A stretch of DNA of 64,000 nucleotides from Pelomonas sp. SE-A7 (GCF_030345705.1 NZ_JAUASW010000002.1:496001-560000), one strand, 5' to 3'; counted from the stretch's first letter, positions 1-9,220 are shown. Made by a program: numbers and translations. Notes: generated by a model from the sequence alone, not told the origin.

Positions 1-1
1 C

Positions 2-97
2 GTTGGCAGCAGCGTGCCGGAGCCGGGCTCGCTGGCCCTGACACTGGCCGGGCTGGCCGGCCTGGGCCTGTGGCGCCGCAGGATCGCCGGCCGCTGA
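2..97 (+). CDS. C-terminal tail of a PEP-CTERM sorting-domain protein (partial, cut by window edge)
   Basis: The first 31 codons of the window read as the end of a protein with the sequence VPEPGSLALTLAGLAGLGLW followed by RRR and a TGA stop. This is the classic PEP-CTERM arrangement: a PEP motif, a hydrophobic helix and a short arginine-rich tail. By family knowledge such tails direct exported proteins to the PEP-CTERM/exosortase (EpsH) system, usually in exopolysaccharide-forming Gram-negative bacteria. The function of the main body cannot be seen because it lies outside the window. The motif is unmistakable, so confidence in the class is high. Confidence 0.85.
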   Translation, partial: VGSSVPEPGSLALTLAGLAGLGLWRRRIAGR

Positions 98-146
98 GCG
101 CTGAGCGGCCGGGCCGGGCGCGAGGATCGGCGACAATCGCCGACCT

Positions 147-2177
147 ATGTTCGCCCTGTTCGATGAAGCCGGAAAATTCCTGGCCGGCCGCGTGATGTCC
201 GAAGCAGAAAGCTCGATGCAGATCGAGCTGGAATCGGGCAAGCGCGTCAAAGTGAAGGCAGCCAATGTGCTGCTCAAGTTCGACAAGCCCAGCCCCGCCG
301 AGCTGATCGCCGAGGGCCAGCGTCTGGCCCTGGAGATCGACCTGGACCTGGCCTGGGAGTTCGCCCCCGAATCCGAATTCGGCTTTGCCGACCTGGCGCG
401 CGACTATTTCGACGCCAAGGCCAGCACCGCCCACCAGGTGGCGGCCTTGTTCCGGCTGTTCGAGGCACCGCACTACTTCCGCCGCGCCGGCAAGGGCCAG
501 TTCAAGAAGGCGCCCGAGGACATCGTCAAGGCCGCCCTGCTCGGTATCGAGCGCAAGAAGCAGCAGGCCCTGCAGATCGAGGCCTGGGCCGAAGAGCTGG
601 CCGGCGGCAGCTGTCCGGCCGCCATCAAGGAACAGATCTACAAGATCCTGTTCAAGCCGGACAAGAACGGCCCCGAGTACAAGGCCGTGGTCGAGGCCAG
701 CAAGCGCTCGCACAAGGCGCCGCTGGACCTGCTCAAGGACGCCGGCGCGATCACCAGCGCCTACCAGTTCCACTGGAAGCGCTTCCTGTTCGAGAACTTC
801 CCCAAGGGCACGGGCTTCCCGGCCCTCACGGCCCCCGAGATCAAGGACGAGCTGCCGCTGGCCGGCGTCGCCGCTTTCTCCATCGACGACTCGGCCACGA
901 CCGAGATCGACGATGCGCTGTCGGTCCAGGGCCTGGGCACGGGCACCGTGGTGTTCGGCGTCCATATCGCCGCGCCGGGCCTGGCAATACAGCCGGACTC
1001 GGCCGTGGACAAGGTGGCGCGCGACCGCTATTCCACCGTCTACATGCCGGGCTGGAAGCTGACCATGCTGCCGGACGAGGTGGTGCAGGCCTACACGCTG
1101 ATCGAGGGCCGCGACTGCCCGGCAGTGTCGCTCTACGTCACCCTGGACGAAGCGACGCTGGCCGTGAAGGGCAGCGAGACCAGGCTGGAGCGCGTGCCCA
1201 TCAAGAGCAATCTGCGCCACGACAAGCTGGACGGCGTGATCACCGAGGCCACGCTGAGCGGCGCCGAGCCGGCGAGCTACGAGTTTGCCGACGAGCTGGC
1301 CTTCACCTTCCGCCTGGCCAAGCATCTGAAGGCCCAGCGCGAAGTGGTGCGCGGCAAGCCCGAGACCTTCAACCGGCCCGACTACAACTTCCGCCTCGAC
1401 AGCAACGGCGAGCGCGAGCCCGACGGCACGGAGCAGGTCACCATCTCGACCCGCGCCCGCGGCACGGCCCTGGACCTGATCGTGGCCGAGGCCATGATCC
1501 TGGCCAACTCGACCTGGGGCGGCTGGCTGAACGAGCTGGGCCTGCCCGGCATCTACCGCAGCCAGGCCAGCCTGGCGCCCGGCATCAAGGTGCGCATGGG
1601 CACCAAGGCCCTGCCGCACGCCGGCATGGGCGTGGCCCAGTACACCTGGGCCACCTCGCCGCTGCGCCGCTACGTGGACCTGGTCAACCAGTGGCAGATC
1701 ATTGCCTGCGCCCGCCACGGCCGCACGGCCGCCCTGGTGGCGCCGTTCAAGCCCAAGGACGCGGCCCTGTTCTCCATCATCTCGGGCTTCGATGCCGCCT
1801 ACTCGGCCTACAACGGCTACCAGTCGGCCATCGAGCGCTACTGGACCTTGCGCCACCTGGCGCAGAACGGCATCACCGAGCTGACGGCCACCGTGATGAA
1901 GGACGGCCTGGTGCGCGCCGACGCCCTGCCCCTGGTCTTCCGCGCCCTGGGCTGCGAAGGCCTGGACCGCGGCAGCCACGTCAAGGTCCGCATCACCGGC
2001 CTGGACGAGATGACGCTGGACGTCCATGCCTCGCTGGTCGAGCGCCTGGACGAGGCTGCTGGAGCAACTGGTGAAGAGGGCGAGGATGACGAAGCCGAGG
2101 TGAGCGGACCGCTGACCCTGGCCATCGACGTCAACGCCGAAGAATCACCAAGCACGACAGAAGGCAGCAGCGCCTGA
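147..2177 (+). CDS. RNB-domain exoribonuclease (RNase II/VacB family)
   Basis: This 676-residue protein resembles the RNase II/RNase R family of processive 3'-to-5' RNA exonucleases. The catalytic RNB domain starts near residue 230. Its acidic metal-binding cluster is visible at residues 247-260 (DDSATTEIDDALSV), and an RNB-like end follows near residue 505 (YTWATSPLRRYVDL). The N-terminal 220 residues do not look like standard cold-shock domains, and the protein is shorter than RNase R (about 800 residues). It is therefore better described as an RNB family member than named rnb or rnr. The ATG has no clear Shine-Dalgarno sequence; a short inverted repeat (CGGCGA/TCGCCG, 128-142) lies just upstream. 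The next gene starts 2 bases after the stop, suggesting co-transcription. Confidence 0.9.
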   Translation: MFALFDEAGKFLAGRVMSEAESSMQIELESGKRVKVKAANVLLKFDKPSPAELIAEGQRLALEIDLDLAWEFAPESEFGFADLARDYFDAKASTAHQVAALFRLFEAPHYFRRAGKGQFKKAPEDIVKAALLGIERKKQQALQIEAWAEELAGGSCPAAIKEQIYKILFKPDKNGPEYKAVVEASKRSHKAPLDLLKDAGAITSAYQFHWKRFLFENFPKGTGFPALTAPEIKDELPLAGVAAFSIDDSATTEIDDALSVQGLGTGTVVFGVHIAAPGLAIQPDSAVDKVARDRYSTVYMPGWKLTMLPDEVVQAYTLIEGRDCPAVSLYVTLDEATLAVKGSETRLERVPIKSNLRHDKLDGVITEATLSGAEPASYEFADELAFTFRLAKHLKAQREVVRGKPETFNRPDYNFRLDSNGEREPDGTEQVTISTRARGTALDLIVAEAMILANSTWGGWLNELGLPGIYRSQASLAPGIKVRMGTKALPHAGMGVAQYTWATSPLRRYVDLVNQWQIIACARHGRTAALVAPFKPKDAALFSIISGFDAAYSAYNGYQSAIERYWTLRHLAQNGITELTATVMKDGLVRADALPLVFRALGCEGLDRGSHVKVRITGLDEMTLDVHASLVERLDEAAGATGEEGEDDEAEVSGPLTLAIDVNAEESPSTTEGSSA

Positions 2178-2179
2178 CG

Positions 2180-3034
2180 ATGACGGCCAAGAAGCTCTCG
2201 ACCCTGCACCTGGCCCTGCTGATTTCGGCAGCCGTGCATGCCGCGCTGCTGGCCCTGCGCATCGTCGATCCCGAGAGCTTCAACCGCATCTTCCAGGACA
2301 CGCCGCTGGAGGTGGTCCTGGTCAACACCCAGGCCAACGAGGCGTCCGAGAAGCCCCAGGTGCTGGCCCAGGCCAACCTGGCCGGCGGTGGCAACACCGA
2401 CGTGGGCCGCGCCACCTCGCCGCTGCCGCCCTCCAAGGTGCTGGAGATAGGCGAGGCCACGCAAGTCCAGCGCGCCCGCATCGATGACCTGCAGGTGCAA
2501 CAGCAACAGCTGCTGGCCCAGCTGCGCCGCGACCTGGCCCTGCTGCCGGCGCCCGACCCCAAGCGCGACAAGGGCTCGGCTGAGGCCAGGGAGCAGGCCG
2601 AGAAGCGCCGCCAGCTGGTGCAGATCCTGGCCACCATAGAGAAGCGGGTGAACGAGGAAAACGCCCGGCCGCGCAAGCGCTACATCAGCCCGGCCACGCG
2701 CGAGGTGGTCTATGCCCAGTACTACGACGCCTTGCGCCGCCGCATCGAGGAGCGCGGCACCCGCGACTTCCCCGAGTTCCAGGGCCGCAAGCTCTATGGC
2801 GAGCTGACCATGAACATCCATGTGGACCAGCGCGGCCGGGTCATAGAAACCGACATCGTGTCCTCGTCCGGCAACGCCAACCTGGACCGGCGGGCCGAGG
2901 CCATCGTCAGCGCGGCCGCACCTTTCGGCAATTTCACCAATGCCATGCGGCGCGGCGCCGAGGTGCTGGTGATCACCTCGCGCTTCAAGTTCACCCGGGA
3001 CGAAGGCCTGGAGACTTCGCTGTCGGGCCGCTAG
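2180..3034 (+). CDS. TonB C-terminal domain protein (energy-transducer-like)
   Basis: This 284-residue protein has one N-terminal membrane segment (about residues 8-28, LHLALLISAAVHAALLALRI), a long charged, probably coiled-coil middle region (about 95-165), and a TonB-like C-terminal domain (about 190-275). The C-terminal domain includes LTMNIHVDQRGRVIETDIVSSSG, written here only as a landmark in short form: LTMNIHVDQRG then VSSSGN. TonB proteins connect the inner-membrane proton motive force to outer-membrane receptors. This one lacks the usual proline-rich linker and has no exbB/exbD neighbours, so it may be a TonB-domain envelope protein rather than the main TonB. It sits 2 bases after the RNB gene and 10 bases before aroE in one apparent operon. 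Confidence 0.8.
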   Translation: MTAKKLSTLHLALLISAAVHAALLALRIVDPESFNRIFQDTPLEVVLVNTQANEASEKPQVLAQANLAGGGNTDVGRATSPLPPSKVLEIGEATQVQRARIDDLQVQQQQLLAQLRRDLALLPAPDPKRDKGSAEAREQAEKRRQLVQILATIEKRVNEENARPRKRYISPATREVVYAQYYDALRRRIEERGTRDFPEFQGRKLYGELTMNIHVDQRGRVIETDIVSSSGNANLDRRAEAIVSAAAPFGNFTNAMRRGAEVLVITSRFKFTRDEGLETSLSGR

Positions 3035-3044
3035 GAAAGAACCC

Positions 3045-3875
3045 ATGGATCGCTACGTCGTGGCCGGCAACCCGGTCGAACACAGCCAGTCTCCGCGCAT
3101 CCACGCGGCCTTCGCAGCCCAGACCGGCCAGCTGCTGGACTACGGCCGACTGCTCTGCCCGCTCGAGGGCTTCGCCGCCACGCTGAAGCAGTTCGCCGCC
3201 GAGGGCGGCAAGGGCTGCAGCGTGACCGTGCCCTTCAAGTTCGAGGCCTTCGAGCTGGCGCCGCGGCGCAGCGAGCGCGCTCTGCTGGCCGGCGCGGCCA
3301 ATACCTTGCGTTTCGACGCCGAGGGTTGGCTGGCCGACAACACCGACGGCATCGGCCTGCTGCGCGACATCGAGATCAATGCCAAGCGGCCGCTGGCCGG
3401 CAAGCGCGTGCTGCTGATAGGCGCGGGCGGCGCCTCGGCCGGCGTGCTGGGCCCGCTGCTGGCCGCGCGGCCGTCGGAACTGGTGCTGGCCAATCGCAGC
3501 GTGGACAAGGCCGAAGCCCTGGTCGCCTCGCATTCAAGCTGGGCTTCGATCCATGGCGTGCAGCTGAAGTCGGCTTCGCTGGCGGACTGCGGCCGCGGCT
3601 TTGACGTGATCATCAATGCCACGGCGGCCAGCCTGGCCGGCGCCGGTGTACCGGTCGGCCCCGATGTGCTGGTGCCCGGCGCCCTGGCGCTCGACATGAT
3701 GTACGGCCCCAAGGCTCGGCCCTTCCTCGATTGGGCGGCAGCCCACGGCGCCGAGGGCCGCGACGGCCTGGGCATGCTGGTCGAGCAGGCGGGCGAAGCC
3801 TTCCAGCTGTGGCGGGGCGTGCGGCCCGAAACCGCTCCGGTGCTGGCGCAACTGCGCGCCGGACTGGGCGCCTGA
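3045..3875 (+). CDS. aroE: shikimate dehydrogenase
   Basis: AroE reduces 3-dehydroshikimate to shikimate with NADPH in aromatic amino-acid biosynthesis. At 276 residues it has the usual length. Visible signatures are the substrate-binding SQSPRIH near residue 14, the catalytic-lysine region VTVPFKFEAF near residue 60, NTDGIGL near residue 100, the nucleotide-binding GAGGASAG near residue 126 and a C-terminal GLGMLVEQAGEAF. A Shine-Dalgarno-like AGGAAAG precedes the ATG. The gene lies between the TonB-like gene and mtgA with short gaps, and the aroE-mtgA pairing is common in Burkholderiales. A second shikimate-pathway gene, aroQ, follows 2 kb downstream. Confidence 0.96.
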   Translation: MDRYVVAGNPVEHSQSPRIHAAFAAQTGQLLDYGRLLCPLEGFAATLKQFAAEGGKGCSVTVPFKFEAFELAPRRSERALLAGAANTLRFDAEGWLADNTDGIGLLRDIEINAKRPLAGKRVLLIGAGGASAGVLGPLLAARPSELVLANRSVDKAEALVASHSSWASIHGVQLKSASLADCGRGFDVIINATAASLAGAGVPVGPDVLVPGALALDMMYGPKARPFLDWAAAHGAEGRDGLGMLVEQAGEAFQLWRGVRPETAPVLAQLRAGLGA

Positions 3876-3885
3876 GGCCGCCCCA

Positions 3886-4626
3886 ATGCTGAAGCAAGCC
3901 CTGCGTCTGCTGATCCTGCTGCTGCTGGGCGTGCTGTCGCTGCAGCTGTATTTCGCCGGCCGCATCGCCCTGATGCGGGTACTGGGGCCGGAATCGACCA
4001 GCTTCCAGCGCTCCGAGATGTGGCGCCTGGCGGTCGAGAAGCACCAGCTGCTGTGGAGCCAGCAATGGGTGGACAAGGCCGAAATCTCGCCGCAGTTGCG
4101 CCGGGCGGTCATCGCCAGCGAGGACGCCGGCTTTGCCGACCATGGCGGGGTCGATTGGGACGCGATGGAAAAGGCCTGGGAGAAGAACCAGCGGGAACAG
4201 GCCCGGGCCGACAAGCGATCCGCCCGCAACCCGGTCGCCGCCGCCAAGCCGGCAGCCAAGGTGGTAGGCGGCTCCACCATCACCCAGCAACTGGCCAAGA
4301 ACCTGTTCCTGTCCAGCGAACGCAACCTCGCGCGCAAGGGCCAGGAGTTCGCGATCACGCTGATGCTGGAGGCGCTGCTGGACAAGCAGCGCATCCTGGA
4401 GATCTATCTGAACAATGTGGAATGGGGCGAAGGCCTGTTCGGCGCCCAGGCGGCGGCCCGTCACTACTTCCATATTGATGCCCGCCAGCTGAGCCCCAAC
4501 CAGGCTGCCCGGCTGGCGGTGATGCTGCCGGCGCCCAAGCGCTTCGAGAAGCGGCCTTCCTCGCCCTATGTGCTGGGCCGTGCCGCGACCATAGAGGCGC
4601 GGATGCCGGCGGTCGAGTTACCCTGA
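3886..4626 (+). CDS. mtgA: monofunctional biosynthetic peptidoglycan transglycosylase
   Basis: MtgA polymerises lipid II into glycan strands at the periplasmic face of the inner membrane. The 246-residue protein has a single N-terminal membrane anchor (about residues 7-27) and a GT51 domain. The first GT51 motif is present as ASEDAGFADHGG with its catalytic glutamate, followed by GGSTITQQLAKNLFLS, a KGQEF segment and EIYLNNVEWG. There is no transpeptidase domain, which separates it from bifunctional PBP1-type enzymes. It is 10 bases after aroE and 8 bases before the next gene, so probably in the same operon. Confidence 0.96.
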   Translation: MLKQALRLLILLLLGVLSLQLYFAGRIALMRVLGPESTSFQRSEMWRLAVEKHQLLWSQQWVDKAEISPQLRRAVIASEDAGFADHGGVDWDAMEKAWEKNQREQARADKRSARNPVAAAKPAAKVVGGSTITQQLAKNLFLSSERNLARKGQEFAITLMLEALLDKQRILEIYLNNVEWGEGLFGAQAAARHYFHIDARQLSPNQAARLAVMLPAPKRFEKRPSSPYVLGRAATIEARMPAVELP

Positions 4627-4634
4627 GCGCCGTC

Positions 4635-5240
4635 ATGAGCAGCCAGCAGAGCCAGGAGATCGCCGCCACCGCCGCGCGGCTGGTGGTGGAGGAAGGTCTG
4701 GAATACGGACCGGCCAAGCAGCGCGCCGTCCGCCAGCTGGGCCTGGGCCGCCAGGCCGATCTGCCTGACAACGACGAGCTGGAAGACCAGGTGCGCGACT
4801 ACCTGGCCCTGTTCTGCGCCGACACCCAGCCGGCCGAGCTGGCTGCGCTGCGCTCGCTGGCCGCGGTCTGGATGGAGCGGCTGGCCGAGTTCCGGCCCCA
4901 TCTGACCGGCGCCGTCTGGCGCGGCACGGCCACGCGGCTGTCCAACATTCACCTGCAGCTGTTCTGCGACGACAGCAAGTCGGCCGAGATCGGCCTGATC
5001 AACCAGGGCGTGGACTACGAGGTTGGCAGCGCCACGGTCCGCGGCAAGCAGATCGACGTGCTGGGCCTGTCCGTGCTTTGCCGGGAACTGGGCGAACCGG
5101 TCATCCTGCAGCTGAGCATCCTGGACCACGACGACCTGCGCGGTGCGCTCAAGCCCGACTCGCGCGGCCGCAGCGAGCGCGGCGACCTGGCGGCGCTGCG
5201 CCAGCTGATCAAGAAGGAAGAAGAGCATGAGCAGCCCTGA
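4635..5240 (+). CDS. conserved hypothetical protein (Burkholderiales-type)
   Basis: This 201-residue protein is predicted to be soluble, with no signal peptide or membrane segment. The first 45 residues are helical (IAATAARLVVEEGLEYGPAK), then come DNDELEDQVRDYLALFC and GTATRLSNIHLQLFCDDSKS, and the C-terminus is rich in charged residues. I recognise the sequence type as a conserved hypothetical of Burkholderiales but know of no established function, and I do not assign one. The stop overlaps the start of the following TlpA-like gene by 14 bases, which implies translational coupling and perhaps a shared envelope or redox context. Confidence 0.75.
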   Translation: MSSQQSQEIAATAARLVVEEGLEYGPAKQRAVRQLGLGRQADLPDNDELEDQVRDYLALFCADTQPAELAALRSLAAVWMERLAEFRPHLTGAVWRGTATRLSNIHLQLFCDDSKSAEIGLINQGVDYEVGSATVRGKQIDVLGLSVLCRELGEPVILQLSILDHDDLRGALKPDSRGRSERGDLAALRQLIKKEEEHEQP

Positions 5241-5769
5241 ATCCGGCCCCGGCCGGCGCAAGCTGGTGATAGGCGTAGGCTTGGCCGCCGCCGCTGCCGG
5301 CATCGCGGTCGCCTGGCGTCAGCAGGCCAAGCCGGCCCAGCCCGACCCGGCGCTGGAAGCCTTCTGGTCGTCCAGCTTCGACCAGCCCGGCGGCGGCAAG
5401 CTGGCCCTGGCCGGCCTGCGCGGCCAGCCGGTGCTGGTCAACTTCTGGGCCACCTGGTGCCCGCCCTGCGTCAAGGAGCTGCCGGAGCTGGACCGCTTCC
5501 ACCAGGCCTGGGGTCCCAAGGGCTGGCGGGTGGTCGGCCTGGCCATCGACCAGGTCGAGGCGGTGCAGAAATTCCTGGCCAAGCTGCCCCTGGGTTTCGA
5601 CCTGGGAGTCACCGGATTGACCGGTGCCGAGCTGGCGCGCACACTCGGCAACCCCAGCGGCGGCCTGCCGTTCAGCGTGGCTTTCGGCACGGACGGCCGG
5701 GTGTTTTGGCGCAAGCTCGGGCCCACCACGCTCGAAGAGCTGGCCAACATGGCCAGCTCAAAGGCCTGA
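5227..5769 (+). CDS. TlpA-family thiol:disulfide oxidoreductase
   Basis: This 180-residue protein has an uncleaved or cleaved N-terminal hydrophobic segment (about residues 11-29) followed by a periplasmic thioredoxin fold. The active site is in NFWATWCPPCVKELPEL (CPPC, near residue 78), and the cis-proline region is present as GLPFSVAF near residue 142. TlpA/ResA/CcmG relatives reduce disulfides in the periplasm, often for cytochrome c maturation. No cytochrome c maturation genes are adjacent, so the substrate is unknown. The ATG lies inside the end of the previous gene and is preceded by GGAAG, which supports this start. Confidence 0.9.
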   Translation: MSSPESGPGRRKLVIGVGLAAAAAGIAVAWRQQAKPAQPDPALEAFWSSSFDQPGGGKLALAGLRGQPVLVNFWATWCPPCVKELPELDRFHQAWGPKGWRVVGLAIDQVEAVQKFLAKLPLGFDLGVTGLTGAELARTLGNPSGGLPFSVAFGTDGRVFWRKLGPTTLEELANMASSKA

Positions 5770-5883
5770 ACGCGTCAAGCGATATATTTCTGCCTAGTTG
5801 GCGGAAATGGCGTCTAAAAAGCGTAAAGTCCGGCCCTTCTCGCTTCTAGTGTCCACGCTCTAATGAGTCAGGACGCGTCGCTG

Positions 5884-6327
5884 ATGCAAATTCTGGTACT
5901 TCACGGACCCAATCTGAACCTCCTTGGCAACAGGGAGCCGCAGATCTATGGTTCGCGAACTTTGGCTGAAATCGATGCCGATCTCGTGGAGATCGCAGCG
6001 AAAGCTGGAGTCCAGCTGGAATGCTTCCAGAGCAACCATGAAGGTGCCCTGGTCGACCGCATCCAGGCGGCGGGTCGGGACGGATGCCGCTTCGTGATCA
6101 TCAATCCGGCCGCCTACACCCACACAAGCGTCGCGATCCGCGATGCGCTGGCCGGGGTGGCGCTGCCCTTCGTCGAAGTCCATCTGTCCAATATCCACAA
6201 GCGCGAGCCCTTCCGGCAGCACAGCTATTTCTCCGACCAGGCCGACGGTGTGATCTGCGGCCTCGGGGCGCTGGGCTACCGGCTGGCACTGCAGTACGCG
6301 CTCGAGAAGCTGGCCCGACCGGCCTAG
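5884..6327 (+). CDS. aroQ: 3-dehydroquinate dehydratase, type II
   Basis: AroQ dehydrates 3-dehydroquinate to 3-dehydroshikimate in the shikimate pathway. From the ATG at 5884 the protein is 147 residues and begins MQILVLHGPNLNLLGNREP, the standard type II start with the substrate-site asparagine and arginine. Other signatures are the catalytic-tyrosine region QIYGSRTL, FQSNHEGALVD, INPAAYTHTSVAIRDAL and EVHLSNIHKREPFR. An in-frame ATG at 5863 would add seven residues. I prefer 5884 because it matches the family start and an AGGA lies about 10 bases upstream. The gene is 93 bases after the TlpA-like gene. Confidence 0.95.
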   Translation: MQILVLHGPNLNLLGNREPQIYGSRTLAEIDADLVEIAAKAGVQLECFQSNHEGALVDRIQAAGRDGCRFVIINPAAYTHTSVAIRDALAGVALPFVEVHLSNIHKREPFRQHSYFSDQADGVICGLGALGYRLALQYALEKLARPA

Positions 6328-6398
6328 GCCACAAGCCTGGTCTCGGGCTCGCCCGGCACTGGAAAACCAATACAACCTATCCCGTTGGAGATGACCTC

Positions 6399-6863
6399 AT
6401 GGACCTGCGCAAGCTCAAGACCCTGATCGACCTGGTGTCCGAGTCGAATATTTCGGAACTCGAGATCACCGAGGCCGATGGCAAGGTGCGCATCGTCAAA
6501 TCGGATGGCACGGTGATGGTGCCCATGGCCCAGGCCATGCCGGCCGCGATGGCCGCCCCCGCCATGGTCGCGCCGCCGCCCGCCGCGCCCGCGGCCGCTC
6601 CGGTGGCCGCAGCTCCGGCCGCCGAGACCGGCCACCAGGTCAAATCGCCCATGGTCGGCACCTTCTATCGCTCCAGCAGCCCCAATGCCAAGCCCTTCGT
6701 CGAGGTCGGCCAGCAGATCAAGGAAGGCGAGCCGATCTGCATCATCGAAGCGATGAAGATCATGAACGAGATCGAGTCCGACAAGACCGGCACGGTCACC
6801 AAGATCCTGGTCGAGAACGGTCAGCCGGTGGAATTCGGCCAGCCGCTGTTCATCGTCGAGTAA
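6399..6863 (+). CDS. accB: biotin carboxyl carrier protein of acetyl-CoA carboxylase
   Basis: AccB carries the biotin that is carboxylated by AccC and donates CO2 to acetyl-CoA in the first step of fatty-acid synthesis. The 154-residue protein has the typical three parts: an N-terminal region beginning MDLRKLKTLIDLVSES, a flexible Ala/Pro-rich linker (about residues 45-77) and a C-terminal biotinyl domain. The biotin-accepting lysine is K120 in EAMKIMNE. The reading frame is open far upstream, but the ATG at 6399 matches the family start and has GGAG about 10 bases before it. accC follows after 19 bases, so the two form an accBC operon. Confidence 0.97.
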   Translation: MDLRKLKTLIDLVSESNISELEITEADGKVRIVKSDGTVMVPMAQAMPAAMAAPAMVAPPPAAPAAAPVAAAPAAETGHQVKSPMVGTFYRSSSPNAKPFVEVGQQIKEGEPICIIEAMKIMNEIESDKTGTVTKILVENGQPVEFGQPLFIVE

Positions 6864-6882
6864 ACGCGACGGACGATCGATC

Positions 6883-8232
6883 ATGTTCAAGAAGATTCTG
6901 ATTGCGAACCGGGGGGAGATTGCCCTCCGGATCCAGCGCGCCTGCCGCGAGCTCGGCGTCAAGTCCGTCGTCGTCTATTCGGAAGCCGACCGCGACGCCA
7001 AGTACGTGAAGCTGGCCGACGAGGCCGTCTGCATTGGCCCGGCGCCATCGGCCCAGAGCTACCTCAGCATGCCTGCCATCATTGCCACGGCCGAGGTGAC
7101 GGATGCCGAAGCCATCCACCCGGGCTACGGCTTCCTGTCGGAGAACGCCGACTTTGCCGAGCGCGTCGAGCGCAGCGGCTTCACCTTCATAGGCCCGACC
7201 TCGGACAACATCCGCATGATGGGCGACAAGGTCTCGGCCAAGCAGGCCATGATCCGCGCCGGCGTGCCCTGCGTGCCCGGCTCGGAAGGCGCCCTGCCCG
7301 AGGATCCGAAGGAGATCATCAAGATCGCCCGCTCCGTCGGCTACCCGGTGATCATCAAGGCCGCCGGCGGCGGCGGTGGTCGCGGCATGCGCGTGGTCCA
7401 CACCGAGGCAGCCCTGGTCAACGCGGTGCAGATGACCCGCGCCGAAGCCGGAGCGGCCTTTGGCAATCCGCAGGTCTACATGGAGAAGTTCCTGGAGAAC
7501 CCGCGCCACGTGGAAATCCAGGTCCTGGCCGACAGCCACAAGAACGCGGTCTGGCTGGGTGAGCGCGACTGCTCCATGCAGCGCCGCCACCAGAAGATCA
7601 TCGAGGAAGCACCGGCCCCCGGCATTCCGCGCCGGACCATAGAGAAGGTGGGCGACCGCTGCGCCGCCGCCTGCAAGAAGATGGGCTACCGCGGTGCCGG
7701 CACCTTCGAGTTCCTGTACGAGAACGGCGAGTTCTACTTCATCGAGATGAACACCCGCGTGCAGGTCGAGCATCCGGTCACCGAGATGGTCACCGGCATC
7801 GACATCGTGCAGATGCAGATCCGCATCGCCGCCGGCGAGAAGCTGCCCTTCACCCAGCGCAACATCGAGATGCGCGGCCATGCCATCGAGTGCCGCATCA
7901 ACGCGGAAGATCCGGTCAAGTTCGTGCCCTCGCCCGGTCGGATCACGACCTGGCATGCGCCGGGCGGCCCCGGCGTGCGCGTGGACTCGCATGCGTACAC
8001 GAACTACTTCGTGCCGCCCAACTACGACTCGATGATCGGCAAGATCATCTGCCACGGCGACACCCGCGAGCAGGCCATGGCCCGCATGCGCATCGCTCTG
8101 TCGGAGACCGTGGTCGAAGGCATCCAGACCAATATCCCGCTGCACCGCGAACTGATGGCCGATGCCAAGTTCATGGAAGGTGGCACCAGCATTCACTATC
8201 TTGAAAGCTGGATGAGCGAGCACAAACGCTGA
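6883..8232 (+). CDS. accC: biotin carboxylase subunit of acetyl-CoA carboxylase
   Basis: AccC uses ATP and bicarbonate to carboxylate biotin on AccB. At 449 residues it matches the family length. It starts MFKKILIANRGEIALRI and contains the ATP-grasp glycine-rich loop KAAGGGGGRGMRVV (near residue 160), the ERDCSMQRRHQK segment and the catalytic FIEMNTRVQVEHPVTE region (near residue 285). Its TGA overlaps the ATG of prmA by one base. The accB-accC-prmA order is common in betaproteobacteria and implies a single transcript. Confidence 0.98.
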   Translation: MFKKILIANRGEIALRIQRACRELGVKSVVVYSEADRDAKYVKLADEAVCIGPAPSAQSYLSMPAIIATAEVTDAEAIHPGYGFLSENADFAERVERSGFTFIGPTSDNIRMMGDKVSAKQAMIRAGVPCVPGSEGALPEDPKEIIKIARSVGYPVIIKAAGGGGGRGMRVVHTEAALVNAVQMTRAEAGAAFGNPQVYMEKFLENPRHVEIQVLADSHKNAVWLGERDCSMQRRHQKIIEEAPAPGIPRRTIEKVGDRCAAACKKMGYRGAGTFEFLYENGEFYFIEMNTRVQVEHPVTEMVTGIDIVQMQIRIAAGEKLPFTQRNIEMRGHAIECRINAEDPVKFVPSPGRITTWHAPGGPGVRVDSHAYTNYFVPPNYDSMIGKIICHGDTREQAMARMRIALSETVVEGIQTNIPLHRELMADAKFMEGGTSIHYLESWMSEHKR

Positions 8233-9146
8233 TGAGTGAACAGCAAGCCCTGCACGAACTGGTGCTGATCTGCTCGGAAGATTCGGTCGAGACGGTCAGC
8301 GATGCCTTGATGGAGGTCGACGCCCTGTCGGTCTCGGTCGAGGATGCCGATGCCGACACCGACGCCGAGAAGGCGCTGTTCGGCGAACCGGGCATGCCGG
8401 TCGCGCGCAGCGGCTGGCAGCGCTCGGTCGTGCGGGCGCTGTTCGCCAGCGAGGCCGAGGCCACCGAATGCGCCACGCTGCTGCTGGCCCAGGACTGGGC
8501 CACGGACGTGCATGTGCAGACCATCCAGCAGGTGCCCGAGCAGGACTGGGTGCGCCTGACCCAGTCGCAGTTCGCGCCGGTCGAGATCACGCCCGAGTTC
8601 TGGATCGTGCCTTCGTGGCACGAGGCACCGGCCCAGGCCGTCAAGGTGATGCGCCTGGATCCGGGCCTGGCCTTCGGCACCGGCACGCACCCGACCACGC
8701 GCATGTGCCTGCGCTGGATCGCCGGCCATGGCGACAACAACCAGCCCTGGAAGCGCGTGCTCGACTACGGCTGCGGCTCGGGCATCCTCGCCATCGGCGC
8801 GGCCCTGCATGGCGCACAGAACATTGACGCCGTCGACATCGATCCGGCCGCCGTCATCTCCAGCGAGGCCAATGCGGCCGCCAACAAGGTGTCGCTCAAA
8901 GCGGCACTGCCCGATGCTGCACAAGGCGAGTACCCGCTGGTGCTGGCCAACATCCTGGCCACGCCGCTGAAGCTGCTGGCACCGCTGCTCTGCGCCCATG
9001 TCGCGCCCGGCGGCCATCTGGTGCTGGCCGGCATCCTCGAGCGCCAGGCCGACGAGCTGAAGCAGGCCTATGCGCCCTGGCTGCAGCTCGAGGTCAGCGA
9101 CAGCGAGGACGGCTGGATCCTGATGACCGCCCGTCGTCCGGGCTGA
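8232..9146 (+). CDS. prmA: ribosomal protein L11 methyltransferase
   Basis: PrmA trimethylates ribosomal protein L11 using S-adenosylmethionine. The 304-residue protein has the family's N-terminal L11-binding domain (first ~90 residues), a linker containing DPGLAFGTGTHPTTRMCL, and a class I methyltransferase fold. The SAM-binding DYGCGSGILAIGA is near residue 180 and the catalytic-domain motif VLANILATPL near residue 238. The start codon overlaps the accC stop as TGATG-type coupling. The substrate assignment follows from the strong family match. Confidence 0.96.
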   Translation: MSEQQALHELVLICSEDSVETVSDALMEVDALSVSVEDADADTDAEKALFGEPGMPVARSGWQRSVVRALFASEAEATECATLLLAQDWATDVHVQTIQQVPEQDWVRLTQSQFAPVEITPEFWIVPSWHEAPAQAVKVMRLDPGLAFGTGTHPTTRMCLRWIAGHGDNNQPWKRVLDYGCGSGILAIGAALHGAQNIDAVDIDPAAVISSEANAAANKVSLKAALPDAAQGEYPLVLANILATPLKLLAPLLCAHVAPGGHLVLAGILERQADELKQAYAPWLQLEVSDSEDGWILMTARRPG

Positions 9147-9220
9147 GCCTCGATGAGAGGACGGCTTGAGGGTCGCCCTGGGGTCTGGTCTTGCCAACCC
9201 CATGGCATGATTCGATCCCG